DNA of 64,000 nt from Megalonaias nervosa (GCA_016617855.1 JAECUM010003635.1:16601-80600), one strand, 5' to 3'. Shown: positions 36,431-48,869, counted from the first letter of the stretch. Notes: generated from the letters alone by a model not told the origin. Numbers and translations: made by a program.

Positions 36431-36734
36431 TGCTGTATATACTAACTTATAAGTCAAGTCCAAATGCAAGCAACAAAGACCATGATCTGCCATTATACAG
36501 TGCATCAGCAGATCAGGGTCTCTGTTGTTTGCTTATCAGATTACTCCTAGGAAACTGTATAAACTCAAATCTGCTGGCACATTATGCACCAGCAGATCTT
36601 GATCTCTGTTGTTTGTTTGTAACAGATTACAACAAAAGTAAACTGCATAGACTCAGATTTGCTGGCACAATATGGGATGGCAGATCTGGATCTCTGCATT
36701 AGGACTCAGCTTATAAATTATATATAGATGGTAC
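36431..36734. mobile_element. Foldback MITE family M, copy 2 (enlarged)
   Basis: The ends match the family (gtatatactaacttataagt ... cttataaattatatatag). The copy is about 300 bp instead of ~215, because the inner half with 'cagatcttgatctctgttg' and 'taaactgcatagactcagat' is present twice. Confidence 0.75.
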
Positions 36735-37264
36735 CAGTTCTCGTCAATAATACTGTATTGTACAAACATTGTTTCACTTTTCTTAATCAGCTTTCATTAT
36801 TTTCTGAATACATTGCACTTAACATTAATTAATACTTCTCTTTCTTTCATCAGTTCTTGTGAAAGACATTTAAGGTCCTAGCCGTACTGAACCAGTTTTA
36901 CACTTTTATGCTGTGTTTTAGTTATTCATTTCATTCTTAGAAAATAGCATTGGATAGTATTCTTTATTATTAGCACTTTTACCAAGCTGGGATTTTGCTA
37001 ATTAACTTACTGCCAGTTCTTGAATAAGTCTTTTAATTATCTTTCGTATTATTTGGTTGTTTTATTTCTTTAATCTAAAGTGCTCGACTTAGCTTGCCTT
37101 TTTGCATTTGAACATCTTTGATTGTGTTAATTCTTTATAAAGGAAAGTAAAAAGTTCCATCCTCATCTTCTTAAGAATTTTGGGGGGTTTTGTGTTCAGC
37201 GTTCCTTGATTCCGAGAGAAAGATTACAAACTTCTCTTCATGTTTAGCGGGCATACTCTCAGTA

Positions 37265-37560
37265 AATGGGTGGAGAGTGAGTTGCACCCTCCAAAGGAGG
37301 AAGAGCAGCACACACGTCTCTTTTCCACTTGGACAGAGTGAGTCACACCCTCCAGTGATGCAGGAACAAGTGACAGTAACCTCTTCCATCGAGAGTGGCA
37401 GAGAATGAGTCTCACACAACCACCTTACTATGAGGGAGGAGCAGCAGCACCCACTACTCACCCACAATTTAATGCAGGCTGAAAGTGAATTGCACACACA
37501 CAAACACACAAACACACACACACACACACACACATACAAAAGAGGATGGAGCAGCACCAT
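37265..37560 (+). repeat. Degenerate ~80-bp repeats plus (CA)n
   Basis: 'gagtgagttgcaccctcca' and 'ggaggaagagcagcac' recur in varied form three to four times (37268, 37337, 37403, 37530). A (CA)n run at about 37493-37533 interrupts them. The 149-codon minus-strand frame across this block is a by-product of the repeats. Confidence 0.6.
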
Positions 37561-38672
37561 GTTGTTGATGATTGGGTCAAGCCACCTGGTCAGGGGAGAG
37601 TTTCGCTCTAAATGTATCATATCTGAGGAAAGGTCTAGCTACAAATCTGAGTCAGCTTATGATTCACTGACTGGTAACCAGTCACTGGTCTATGAGTACC
37701 TGTCATTTTTCATTGGAGTCCATTACCATCATTAAATTAAAAGAAAAATGAAGAAACATACTATGCAGCTTAAGAGCCCTAAAAAAAACTTCAGAATAAA
37801 TGTTATTTAGTAAACAATGTTAAAAGCCTTTCAAGGTGAGAATAAAAAAAATGAGGTGGGATATAAAGGTGGGAAAAATAGTTGACACATGTACATTAGG
37901 TTGAGACAGTGTATTTAGGCTTTGCTTGTTACAACAAAATAGGGGATGGTTTATTAGCCAGTCAATTGCTGGTGCTTGCATAACACACTGTAGAATATGG
38001 TTTGTTTGAATTATGTCGGAGGGTCAGTTCTTTTCACAAGATAACTGCATTGATAAGGACTAACTATTAATTAGTCTCTCTGGCTTCCTTGTTTGCTTAC
38101 TTATGACTAATCTTTAGCTCTGGTGCAGTTTGGCCACAGCTGACCAGAATATGAAAAGAGGGCATGTCCTGGGGGAAAGTAAGATGCATCACAGAGAGAA
38201 ACGGCTTGTCCTATGACAATTTCACAAGTATTGGACCTGGAAGATTGGTCAGTATTGAATGAAAATGAGGCTTAAACAATGATGCAAAAAACCTCCCACT
38301 TTTAGGTCCCAATGTCCCTATTTTTTTTAATTTAATCTCCCTACTTGACTTTTGAAAAGTTGACAGGTATGTCTGTCAAATTAATCAAAGGCACATTGTG
38401 AATTTAATTAAAATCAGACTAAAGGGGTGCTGCTGCAGCCAACACAAGAATAAAGACATTATTACTTTATAACAGAAAAGTAAAACAAAATTTAAAACAT
38501 CTTTTCAAAAATTTGGTGGGTTCATTTGTTCAGTAAGTTGGTTGGATATTTCTCTTAAACGTCATTAATACTAACCAGTCAAATACACCCTGACTTATAC
38601 ACTTTGACCACTGAAAAAAAACTGTTTTGCATGTTGTTCATGCCAATGTCAACTTGCATTTTTTAACTACAG

Positions 38673-38731
38673 GTTTCAACAAATTCAAGCCCACCTCTAT
38701 AGCCAAGAAAGAGCATTTTCATATGAAACTG
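38673..38731 (+). CDS. Candidate exon 4 of the TM/SAM gene (weak)
   Basis: A pyrimidine-rich acceptor (CATTTTTTAACTACAG) and a donor (CTG|GTAAAT) bracket 59 nt that read through in the phase left by exon 3. They would add FNKFKPTSIAKKEHFHMKL after KIG. The peptide has no known motif. An intron of 7 kb would be needed. The exon may be real, but such a short match of splice sites and phase also arises by chance. Confidence 0.25.
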
Positions 38732-38885
38732 GTAAATTATGATCTCCCTTATATTTTTGTCCTAGATCTTTGTAAACAAAAAAAAAATTATGCTTCTTTG
38801 GGATATAAAGCAATTCATTAATTTGTGATTTATTTAGCATTTACGGTCGAGGACCATATTTGTATAGTGTTGGTGTGTTTACATG

Positions 38886-39147
38886 TTTTGAGATTTTTAA
38901 TGTAGCTTTAACAGTTTGAGTCATATTGCTACGATGTCTGCAGTGTGGCAGTTTATAGTGATGTCTAGCACTGAGGCATCATGCCAAAGACATGTGACAC
39001 TAGGCTGACCAGTTCTAAGACTAGCCTCTTAATGCTGAGTGCCAAGCAAGGCAGATGCTAGTACCATTTTTATAAGTCTTTGGTATCACTTTGCCAGTGT
39101 TCCATCTGAGGCAGGTGCTCTTGCTTCTTAGGCCACCAGAGCAGTCT
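38886..39147 (-). mobile_element. tRNA-derived SINE family A, copy 3 (B box lost)
   Basis: The family A body is clear (gtctgcagtgtggcagttta, ctcttaatgctgagtgccaa, gctagtaccatttttataag). The head is damaged: the bases holding the B box in other copies are deleted between 'actttgccagtg' and 'ttccatctgaggcag'. It is a dead copy. Confidence 0.85.
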
Positions 39148-39149
39148 AT

Positions 39150-40170
39150 GGTAAAATTATGTTTAATGTATTTTATTATAAGGCAGCCACACCTATAAGG
39201 TGATATATTGAATCACTCCCATGGAAAGTGTTTTAATGAGAGAGTACTGTATTTTATAATTGTAAAAGTCCAGTTAAGTCATGACATCATCATGTAGTAC
39301 CCCCTGGTCTGCCAGCTTTCAGTATGCAGTAACCCAGACTCAGTATTCTGCCCGCTACTGTGTTTTTAGCAAAATATTTGGTGGACCCAGAACCAGCATT
39401 AATTTCATGCCATATTTGACATGTAATAGTGTAATTCATTTATTTCATGTACTGTGTACATCATTTTGGTGGTTTGAATCTTAATCATATCTGTAAATGG
39501 TGTCAGGACAGTGCAGTATTATAAATACTATATACATGTGTGTGTGTGTCTGTGTGTGTGTGTCTGTGTGCATCTAGAATTTTACTAAAATTTGAATCCA
39601 GTAGCATCATCTGCTGACATGTTTAAGTCTTCAAGATGGCTCCCTTTTGATAAAACCCTTCATAAGTTAACACCTCTTTCCCTGAATGATATTTCTCTTA
39701 AAGCCATCAACACTGTCTCAAGAGTCTGTGAATTCATTAAGATGAGCATCAAACCTACCAAGACCAAGAACTAATACATCAGAAAACACATATACATTTA
39801 CAGGATCTAATGAATGGATTCAGCTACCACTTGAACTACAGCAGGCTGACAGTCTTGCAGACTGAAGTGTTCAAATCACACTATTTCAGCTACCTAACAA
39901 TACAATGTCTTTTGCCAGTAATCGAACAGTTTCTTCTTTGTTCATATGCATAAAACAGCTACATACATGCTACACTGATGCCCTTGTATAAAGCATGTAC
40001 TAAGTTTTAAGTGAACTATTTGTGTGACAGTAACCATAATTAATATGTTCTTTCTTTCTTTTTCTATAAATATTTTGTACATGTATAGAATGTTGTATGC
40101 ACTTGAGGACATCATGTTGGATTAGCCAAGCATTTAGCTGAATGAGTTGTACCCTTCAAAAAAGCATTTT
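39150..40170. other. No recognised feature
   Basis: A short (TG)n run at 39537-39570. The plus-strand frame at 39592-39774 (SLNDISLKAINTVSRVCEF) has no splice support. Confidence 0.3.
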
Positions 40171-40173
40171 TAT

Positions 40174-40174
40174 G

Positions 40175-40227
<53 letters not shown>
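40174..40227. repeat. (ATT)n microsatellite
   Basis: About 17 ATT units. Confidence 0.97.
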
Positions 40228-40230
<3 letters not shown>

Positions 40231-40627
40231 GTTATGGTACTGAACAGTGTTTGGATTTTGGAAGTGTTCTTTTTGTTCCCTCAAGAAATTTGCAGTTTAT
40301 CTCAAGCATGAAGTATACAAATATTGGTTCCCCAAGAAAATTAGTGAATTTACAGTACAGAGTTTAAAACATTCCTTTAACATTCAGCTGCAGAGTGGAA
40401 TAATTGGCTGTTTATGGGAAATGGTTGTAATAGAGAGGGGAGATGGTTGGTAAAGAGAGTTAAGTATTACCACACCCGCTCATGTATAATATACCCAACT
40501 GTTAGCAACAAAAACCCAGATCTGTCCTCACATGTTCCAACAGATCAGAAAGGTAATTCTGTACACTATTCACTTGAAATATTTATTTAGAACAATAGCC
40601 TTGAACCCGATGTATTAGCTTATGCAT

Positions 40628-40902
40628 CAGCAAATCTAGCATTTGGGTGCATTATAGATGAATAATATGGTACAGAGGAAAAATCTAGCAGTTGGGTGAA
40701 TTATAGATACATGATACAGTACAGGGGGAAAATCTACCCCTTGAGTGAATTATAGATGAATGATATGGTGTAGAGGAAAAATCTAGCTGTTGGGTATAGA
40801 TAAATAATACAGTACAGAGGAAAAATCTACCATTTGGGTGCATTGTAGATATCTTGCAGTTGGGTGAATTGTAAATGAATAATTTGGTACAGAGGAAAAT
40901 AA
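40628..40902 (+). repeat. ~50-bp minisatellite, about five copies
   Basis: The unit is 'aaatctagcagttgggtg' plus 'aattatagatgaatgatatg' plus 'gtacagaggaa'. Unit lengths vary from 44 to 52 bp. Confidence 0.88.
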
Positions 40903-40904
40903 TA

Positions 40905-42072
40905 AGAGGAGAAAACTGTAGTCTGTTACAGTATGAAGGTAGCAATTTAAGGAAAATTATGTCAATAGAGAGGTTAAATTTCATTACAATAAATCAGAAA
41001 ATATATAGTAAATGTATGAAATCAGCTACTTTGTCATAATTGTAACATTAAAATCATTTTCTTTTAATGGATTAAATCCCTTTAGATGTGTTTTAATGTG
41101 TAAAGCCTATATTAGTGATACTCGTCTTATTTGTGTACATACACTTTCAGGTCATTTTAGATGGCCTCCCTCAGAGGAGCAAAATGTTTTGTTTCACTGA
41201 TAGTTGAGTTTCTAAACTGGATTTTAGATTCACCATCTGAAAAAATCAATAATTTGTGCTGATTCTACACTGGAATTTGAAATTAGTGTGTATCACAGTC
41301 CAGGTTTGTGAGCTTTTATCTGGACTGGTGTTTGTTTTCCTTTTAAAGTCAGATATTTTAATTTTTTCACTAATTTAAACAATAATGAATGAAAACAACT
41401 AGTTGAAGGTTGTGGTATCCTTATATTAGCAGCTTTTTGTACATTTTATTGTTGGTAGATCTTGCAGTGTTGGAAGGTTTTAGATTTGCAGGCAAGCAAA
41501 CTCCAATACAGCAATATTAAACTGATATCTAAGAGCAGGGGTGGGTAAAATACAGCCAGTGGGCCAGTCCAGCCTGTGACCTGGTTTTATCTGTTAATTT
41601 ATATCTTGGGTGTGTCTTTAAAAATCTCTTATCCATCTTGCATCCAGGAGGAGGTTGCCCATGCCTGCCTAAGTGTGTGCATCAATAATGCAATGGAGAC
41701 AACTTTGATTCTCTCTTCTATATCTGTAAAAAGGAATGGAAATAAATATAAGCAGATGTTTGTACTGAGACATTGATTTGTTGAAAAAAATTCAGTCACA
41801 AAGAAATATTATGTGAAAATGTCATAAGATATGAATTAAAACTAGACACAGTATAAAATCATAATGTAGGTAAGTAGAAGTTTAGATTTCAAAGAAAAGT
41901 AAAAGAAAAACAGACTACTGGCTTCTCAGAGGAGATAGTTTTTGAAAATAAACTTAGAACAACTATGATGGCTCACCATCGCAGATTTCCATGCTTTCTA
42001 CTGCATATTCCACAGCCAACCTCTACATTACCACCACCCCCCCCAATTCTAATCCAAAAAAAGTGACCTGTG
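40905..42072. other. No recognised feature
   Basis: Nothing beyond short frames without domains. A C-run 'accaccccccccaatt' lies near 42030. Confidence 0.3.
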
Positions 42073-42281
42073 TCTGTACTTACTTATAAACTGGGTCCAA
42101 CTACAAACAGCATAGACCTTGATCTGCCATTGCATAATGTACTTGAAAATCTGGATCTATGTTTTTTCTATAGTCCTAACAAACTGCATAGACCCAGATC
42201 TGTCAGCACATTATGAGACATCAGATCTGGGTCTGTACAGTTTCTAGTTAGATCCAAGTTACAAGCAAGTATATACGGTAA
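42073..42281. mobile_element. Foldback MITE family M, copy 3
   Basis: Ends 'gtacttacttataaac' and 'gttacaagcaagtatatac', with inner 'gaccttgatctgccattgc' and 'agatctgggtctgtacag'. About 209 bp. Confidence 0.8.
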
Positions 42282-42523
42282 TTCAAAATCCTTTACATAT
42301 ATGGGGTTTCTTCCTGCTAATATCCTAATTGAAATTTTTGTAAACCTGACCTTTTGAACTCCTCAAGGATCCCCAGAGGTCAGACCTGAGGATGATACTA
42401 ATCTTATAAATGGTTTACCTCAAGAGCAACCCAGCTTGTTTCATGAATTTCACCCTTGCAGTTTGGGCAATGAGGGGTTATAGACAGTTGGAGGTTATCA
42501 CAATATCTTCTCTGTTTTTTTAG

Positions 42524-42603
42524 GTATGGGGATAAAAATCATCTATACTCTGAAGAAAAGGAAAATGTTACAACACAAATTTACTGGTACTTTAAATTAA
42601 TTT
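42524..42603 (+). CDS. Alternative candidate last exon of the TM/SAM gene (weak)
   Basis: A very strong acceptor (TTCTCTGTTTTTTTAG) opens a frame that, in the phase left by exon 3, reads MGIKIIYTLKKRKMLQHKF and stops at a TAA at about 42601-42603. In another frame the same bases read YGDKNHLYSEEKENVTTQIYW. It cannot be used after the 38.7-kb candidate, because that join gives an early stop. The acceptor is good and the coding evidence is poor. Confidence 0.22.
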
Positions 42604-42739
42604 AATATCATTGGTTTAATTTTATGTTTCTAAATTGACATTATTATTAGTTCATCATGGCATAAGGGCCAAAATAGTGTGCTTATGATATGGCCAGATG
42701 TCCATCATCTGTCTGTCAACATTTGCTTGTTACCACTCT

Positions 42740-43440
42740 GAGGCTATGTTTTTGATCTGACTTTAATAAAATTTTAAATGAATATCCTCAGTATCTTGGA
42801 TGTGTTTAGATATGAGAGCGATCCAGGCGGTTGTCTTGCATCTGTTTGGCTAAGCATGTTGCCAGTCCTGAATCAATATTTCTGATCTGAATTGTATCAG
42901 ACTTGAAATATATGTTTATATCATCAAGATCTAGGACAAGTTCCATGACAAGGTGATCTTACATCTGATTGGCTGACTTCTTTACCATTCTGGAAGCTAC
43001 TTCTGATCTAATGTTCAAATTTAGAATATACTCTTATATCATCATGATCTTGGATGAGTTTGATAATTTATGAGATCCACTTACATTTAGGCAATCTTGC
43101 ATATGTTTGGCTGAGCTTGTTAATACTCTGGAGGCCATATTGATGGCCTGATTTTGATCAAACTTGGAATGGAGGTTTATATGATAACAGTTTTGCACCA
43201 GTTTGATCATGAGCTAGATCCACAAATATTAATGAGATGATCTTGCATCTGATTGGCTACTACTCTTGGGACTGTTATCCTGACCCAGTTTGTGTCAGTG
43301 GTTGTAAATCATCAAGTTTTAGATGTGTACAATTGTGAACAAGATCAGTGCATATTTATGAGGGAATCTTGTGTATAATTAGCTGAATTTGTCAACACTT
43401 GAGTGACAATTTCTGATTAAACTTATCAAATAGGCATATA
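42740..43440 (+). repeat. Degenerate ~140-bp tandem repeat family, block 2
   Basis: About five units share 'gatcttgcatctgattggct', 'atcatcatgatcttggatg' and 'tttctgatct'. They are inverted relative to the 6.56-7.2 kb block. Confidence 0.72.
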
Positions 43441-43444
43441 TCAT

Positions 43445-44798
43445 CAATATATCCCAGGACTGGACAAATTTTCATTCCTGGTACTCAAGACAAAGCCGAA
43501 TTTGGCTCAGCAAGTTCAAGTTTGCAAGATGGTTGCCCACCGACAAGTTAAAAAGATTGTGAATAAGGTCATGTCCAGTTTGTAATGAATTATGTTCTTT
43601 AAAATAGCATTATAAGCAGCAAACATTCGGTCATCTTTGGTTCAAAACTGTGTAAAGAAGCACTATCAAAATTTTATATCTGATTCTTTGGGTGAAATCA
43701 GTATTTTAGGACCAATTTTGGATCATGTTGTCAGATGCATTCCAAAATGCAAACAGTGGTCCAAAAATAGTACAAACATGTTTCAGCAAAATACATTTTT
43801 GGAAGTGATTCTCCACAAGGATTTTCACTCAGGAAGCGATGCAACATTACCATCTCCTCAATCGTGACTGGCAGATGGTAAGATAAAGACGCTTTAGCAA
43901 ATGCAGTAGCAGACTTACTGATAGGTTTTCCAGAATTTCCTCTAACAGCATCCCTGCACTTTGCATATTACGGCCTGTTATAACAAATCATTTTCTAGCA
44001 ACTCAGCTGGATGGACAAGTAAAAGAGGTTTGTCTTTGAAAGCTATAGTCCATCTATTGTTATTACCCCCTACCCAATGCTTCCACTGACAGCACTCACA
44101 TCTAGCACTTACAACCCCTCAACTTTTGACAAATCTTACCTGAGCACCCATTTCAGCTAATATTCAAATTTTCACTGACTAACCACTCCAATCACTAGAA
44201 TTTGAACATTCAATAATATGACATTGAGAACACACACCAGAACACAATGGAAATATGATGATTGGTCCCTACCTAAATTTTGTAAAGAGTTGGTAGTAAA
44301 TGGTGCTTCAGATTTGACACATATTCTGCAAGACAAATGCCATCTTTGGAATGCTTTTCCTGGTGCCTAGATATACCACTTAATGCATTGTCCATGAAGT
44401 CTGGGCCACAAACAACAAAAACGTGATTGTAAACATCAGAATTAATGATGGGTAAAAGAGTGGTTTGCTGAAAATCCCTGTAGAATGTTGGAAACTTAGG
44501 GATGTTTTGGTATGACAAGGCCTTTCCCAATGCAAATATCTTCTTTTAGGGAGTAAATTACTCGCTGCAACATTCCTTTCATGAACATAGGAACTTTAAT
44601 GTGCCTAATTCTTTTATCTCCAGAAACTCTGATTTTATCCCTAAATCTGAAGACTCCTAGTTCCATATAAGAACTGACAACATACTGAATGCTTGAGACT
44701 ACAACTATGTATGCTTAGCACTAGTGTGGGTTTTTTTTCATTTTGCAATCCAGGCTCCAAATTTAAGTGGTAAATCTTTCTAAACATCACAATCTGAC
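43445..44798. other. No gene recognised; possible outer part of a Penelope-like element
   Basis: Frames at 43637-43867 (+) and 44273-44530 (-) have a protein-like composition but no motif I know. The region ends where Penelope-like coding begins. Confidence 0.3.
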
Positions 44799-45760
44799 TT
44801 GAAGTCTGTGGAGCACGGTTTACTTTCAGAAGGTCTCCATTTCATACAGACACCAGAAAATATTGATAATTTGGGTGAGGATGTAAGAGATTTTGAAAAA
44901 CATTTTGTAGGTACAATTTATTTTTACCTATTTGGCAACTCAAACATTGTGAATCCTTATCAAAAAACAAATCCAATTGGCAGCATGATATGTACCAGAA
45001 GATGCAGAGAATTGCATTTCTAATATAAGAAACAAAAGCATGCCTGGTATTTGTATTTAGATTTTTGTATTTATTTAAAACCTCAGGAAGTCAGGAATCA
45101 GGGCAATGCAAAATTTATCCAGAAAGAAATCTTTAGCATCAAGAACTTAAAAGCGGATAAGAGTAATGCCACCATTATCTACAGCTAGATCAGTATATTT
45201 TTATGGAAGCAGAGCAGAAGTTAAATGATTTGGAATATTATCAACCTCTTTCAAAACCAGTTTATTATGATACAGTTTTGGAAGTCATATGTAAATTTGG
45301 GAAAATTACATTAAGATGGTTTTTCTGTGGACAAAAGGGAATCTGAATACTTGATACAAATAATTGAAGATGAAGGAGTTATCTTCCTCCTAAAATTCAC
45401 AAACCTATGGAAAACTGGACTAAAAAGTCCAAGAGCTGTTATGCCAAGCAGACCTATTTTTTTAGTTTGTTCAGATGAGGCTGAGTGACAAATGGATTGA
45501 TTTTTACCCTTCGGCTCAGAAACAGTTTTCATATGTTGAATATAGAAATGATTTTTTTTCTGGAAAAACTGAGTAATATTATACCCACTAAAAACTGTAT
45601 TCTGGTTACAGCAGATAATAATGGCCTGTATACCAGCATCAAGCATGACTATGGTTTGGGCTGCTTGTAGAAAGGGGATGCTTGACTGTCTGGATCCAAA
45701 TTGACCCTATGATGATGGTCTTTAAGTTTTTGGTTCATACCATGAAATCCATAAAAGTTG
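44799..45760 (+). mobile_element. Penelope-like retroelement, decayed reverse transcriptase
   Basis: The plus strand carries the PLE reverse transcriptase in order, over several frames. LLSEGLHFIQTPENIDNLG is the N-terminal 'SKGL.F.PTP' block. LKADKSNATIIYS is the 'ADKG' block. Then come EAEQKLNDLEYYQPLSKP, KIHKPMENWTKK (the 'PKIHK' block), WIDFYPSAQKQFSYVEY and LVTADNNGLYTSIKHDYGL. The last is the RT motif usually 'LvT.DV.sLYTNIPH..G', here with the first catalytic Asp kept. Stops and frameshifts occur throughout. The RT end and the GIY-YIG nuclease are not seen, and a MITE starts 40 bp later. Confidence 0.82.
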
Positions 45761-45800
45761 GTACCCCATAAAAATGATAAGTTCACAGTATTCAAGTGAA

Positions 45801-46036
45801 TACTGTATTATACTTGCTTATAAGTCATGTCCAACTGCAAACAAGACCATCCCTGTTCTGCTGTCATGTAACGCACAAGCAGATCAGAGTCTATGTTGTT
45901 TGTTCTACTGATTACTCCTAACAATCCGCATAGACCTAGATCTACTGGCACATTATGTGATGACTGATCTAGGTCTGTGCAGTTTGCAGTTGGGCTCAAC
46001 TTGTAAGCAAGTACACACAAAAGTAGGAACAGTACA
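45801..46036. mobile_element. Foldback MITE family M, copy 4
   Basis: Ends 'tatacttgcttataagtc' and 'acttgtaagcaagtac', with inner 'catagacctagatctactgg' and 'gatctaggtctgtgcagttt'. This copy is the closest match to the left edge of the 32-bp minisatellite at 12.8 kb. Confidence 0.82.
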
Positions 46037-46039
46037 GTC

Positions 46040-47690
46040 ACCCTGATTGGCTGGCAGTGCCATGTCAGGTATGGATAAATAATGTTAGAAAATTAGTATG
46101 TATTATACACAGGTAGATACAATATACAAGGGTCCCACACTATCAAGCACCTCGGTATAATACAATGCCTCTTATAAATCAGGTATGGTCATGAATAAAA
46201 TGTAACAGTAATACCATATATAATACAACCCAGTATATGGTAACCTCACCCATAGCACGATATCATTTATGACTTTCTTAAACAGTGTTAATGAGGGATA
46301 AATATATTTAATTTAATACATGTATGAAAAATGAAGACATGGCACATGGGGTGGTAAAAGGAATTTGGAAATTTTGATGCTTAAAATTCCAGCATTCTAA
46401 TAAAATAATTTATGAACTTCAGAGTAGGCTTAAGCCAAGTCTTTTCATTTCGATGATGAAAATCATCTGTAACAATATCAACAACAAAATAGAACAGTAC
46501 TAGCAACATTAGTGCACTAATGCTGCTGATGGTGCCATTACTACCACTACTTACACCATCACTATCAACATAAATTAGGGTTTTATTATGAGCAAGATCT
46601 GTGCATATTAACGAGTGCAGTTAGAAATAGTTCCCAGTTTGTATGCTATTTATTTCTTATAACACCTGCATTCTCACATAAGAAAAGCAAGGGAAGTAAT
46701 CCTTGTTATTGACAACCACTACTACCACCATCATTACCACATTACTACAGTTAGTGTAAAACTGATCAGCATGTTCATCTGGGTTTGCTGTATCTCTGTA
46801 TCTGTCACAAAAGAACTATATGACAGATATATTGCAAAATTCTACCAATGTCTTTTTACATGCAGATCAAGCCTAATCCATGTTATTTGTCATCTTAAGC
46901 TAATCAGATGCTTCTGCGGTGCACAAGATAGAGTCATGAGATTAATACACAGCACCCAACTAATTGATTTATTTCTTTGTGTGACTCTCATCATCTGATA
47001 TAAAAGTGATGCTAACTTGATTTGCTGGCTAAATGTCTGGGATGTGGCTGGCAATCATTCGGCTCTATACAGCACAGTCTTAGACATTCTGGACTACTTA
47101 AGCTCTGAGAGTTCAAAGAATCAGCTGTGTACAATGGATTTATTGATGCTGATTTAGCCAGATGCTGTCTACTAACATTGTATAAAGATGCTCATGATGT
47201 TAACATCTGAAGCTTTTGTGAATGTCATAATTAGTACTAAAACATCTCTTCATTATACTGTACCCTTAATGGTTGGGAGCTAGGAATATCAACAATGTGT
47301 AATGGATTTATTTATGCTAATTTCAAAGCTAGCCACTGGCAGTATTTACAATTCTTTTCTTGTCAGTGACAAAGTTGTTGGAAATTTGCTGATCTGATGG
47401 GCAGATTTTTCTCTTGTGGAATCACACAAGATTCATTGGGATATGAATGGATTCATCTTAGAAGGAAATGTTCACTAATGCATAATGTAAGTACCTGTAT
47501 CTTGTATATTATTTTATTCGGTTTGTGGCCTAATTGTAAAGCAATTCTGGCTTATGGATTGATTGTGTCCATCTAATGTCAGTACTTAAGTCAATGTTTC
47601 ATTGAGGTCATTTTCTAAGATGCTGTCATTCAGAGAGTCACACAAGTGGGTCTTTAATGTTTCATATTGAGTACTACACCTTTCACTGGG
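46040..47690. other. No recognised feature
   Basis: AT-rich, with (ACC)-type patches near 46530-46740. Frames here (for example 46771-46998) have no domain. Confidence 0.3.
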
Positions 47691-47691
47691 C

Positions 47692-47977
47692 CGCTCCGGT
47701 GGCCTAGTTGTTAGAGCGCCCGCCTTGGATGCGGGAGGTCGCGGGTTCAAACCCCGGCTGAATTATACCAAAGACTTATAAAAATGGTACTAACAGCTGC
47801 CTCGCGTGGCGCTCAGCATTAAGAGGTTAGTGTTAGGACTGGTCTGCCTGGTGTCAGGATAATGTGACTGGGTGGGACATGATGCGTCATGTCTGCCACA
47901 CTATGCCCGACTGCTAGACATCACTATGAACTGCCACACTGCAGACATCATAGTGATATGATTAAAAAATTTTGGTT
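47692..47977 (+). mobile_element. tRNA-derived SINE family A, copy 4 (best preserved head)
   Basis: The tRNA-like head is intact and CpG-rich: 'ggtggcctagttgttagagc' (A box), 'cgcccgccttggatgcggg', 'tcgcgggttcaaaccccggc' (B box). It is followed by the family body and an internal inverted repeat (gacatcactatgaa / catcatagtgatatg). The good head suggests a recent insertion. The (CA)n tail is replaced by A-rich bases. Confidence 0.92.
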
Positions 47978-48636
47978 AAATTTTGTGCTTGAAGTTTGTT
48001 TTTTCATGCTTGAATCATCAAACTATAGGATTGTATGCATCTCTGTTAGTGCCACACCCTTACCACAGAGGTCACTGTGACCTACATTTCACATTTTACT
48101 GGTTTACATTTTGGTATTTAGATCATAACCTCATTGGGTTGTTTTTTTTATAGACAGTATAGTACATTATGGCTGAAATTATGAAACAATACTGAGAGGA
48201 TGCATTTCAAGGAGTACTACACCCTTAAAAGTAGGTCACTGTGACCCATATTTCATATTTCACTGACTTTGGTTCAGTTTTGATGTGAGGTGATAATTCC
48301 AACTGCCCATTAAACATTCTAGAAATTGTATAGTAGAGAGAAATCAGAGCCAATCTGACTACTGTGTCATCAACTCATATGGGATACTCTTCCTCATTTT
48401 CTTGCATGCTTGTTATGTGAAGATGTGTCAATTCACTTATGGAAAATTGCTTTATTTTCTTGTTTAAAGATGTTTTGGCAAGTTATTTTCCATTTTATTG
48501 CAGCTTCAACAGTCTAGGAAGTAAAACACATTCAAGCCTTAATCTTGCCCATCTCAAGTCAGATGAGGTATCCAAATGGGTCATGGGAGGATGTGTGTGG
48601 GCTCGTTCCCCTTTTCCATGATGGAGGGGGAAGGTC

Positions 48637-48745
48637 CTAGAGACTCAAACCCTCTTCCACCATACAGCACTCTTCCAGGAAGCCCATAGGTGAGACTCAA
48701 ACCCTCTTCTACCATACAGCCCTCTTCCAGGAAGCCTATAGGTGG
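48637..48745 (+). repeat. ~52-bp two-copy tandem duplication
   Basis: 'gagactcaaaccctcttcca' plus 'ccatacagcactcttccagg' plus 'aagcccataggt' is repeated once with few changes, just upstream of DIRS coding sequence. Confidence 0.85.
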
Positions 48746-48869
48746 TTGACTAACCTTCTTTCCAGTCAGGTTTGGTCAGGCATAATGGAAGATATGTTGG
48801 TCCTTTCTGTACTAAAGGAAGGATACTTGCTTATTTGAAGAAACATCCTCTTCTTGCAAAGACCCCAAT

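Noticed and set aside
37171..37620. 149-codon minus-strand ORF
   Set aside because: It runs through a (CA)n tract and degenerate 80-bp repeats, giving Cys-Val runs. No domain or splice context.
47692..47765. Functional tRNA gene
   Set aside because: The tRNA-like head is followed by the shared SINE body, and it occurs in three other places. It cannot form a complete cloverleaf that I can draw.
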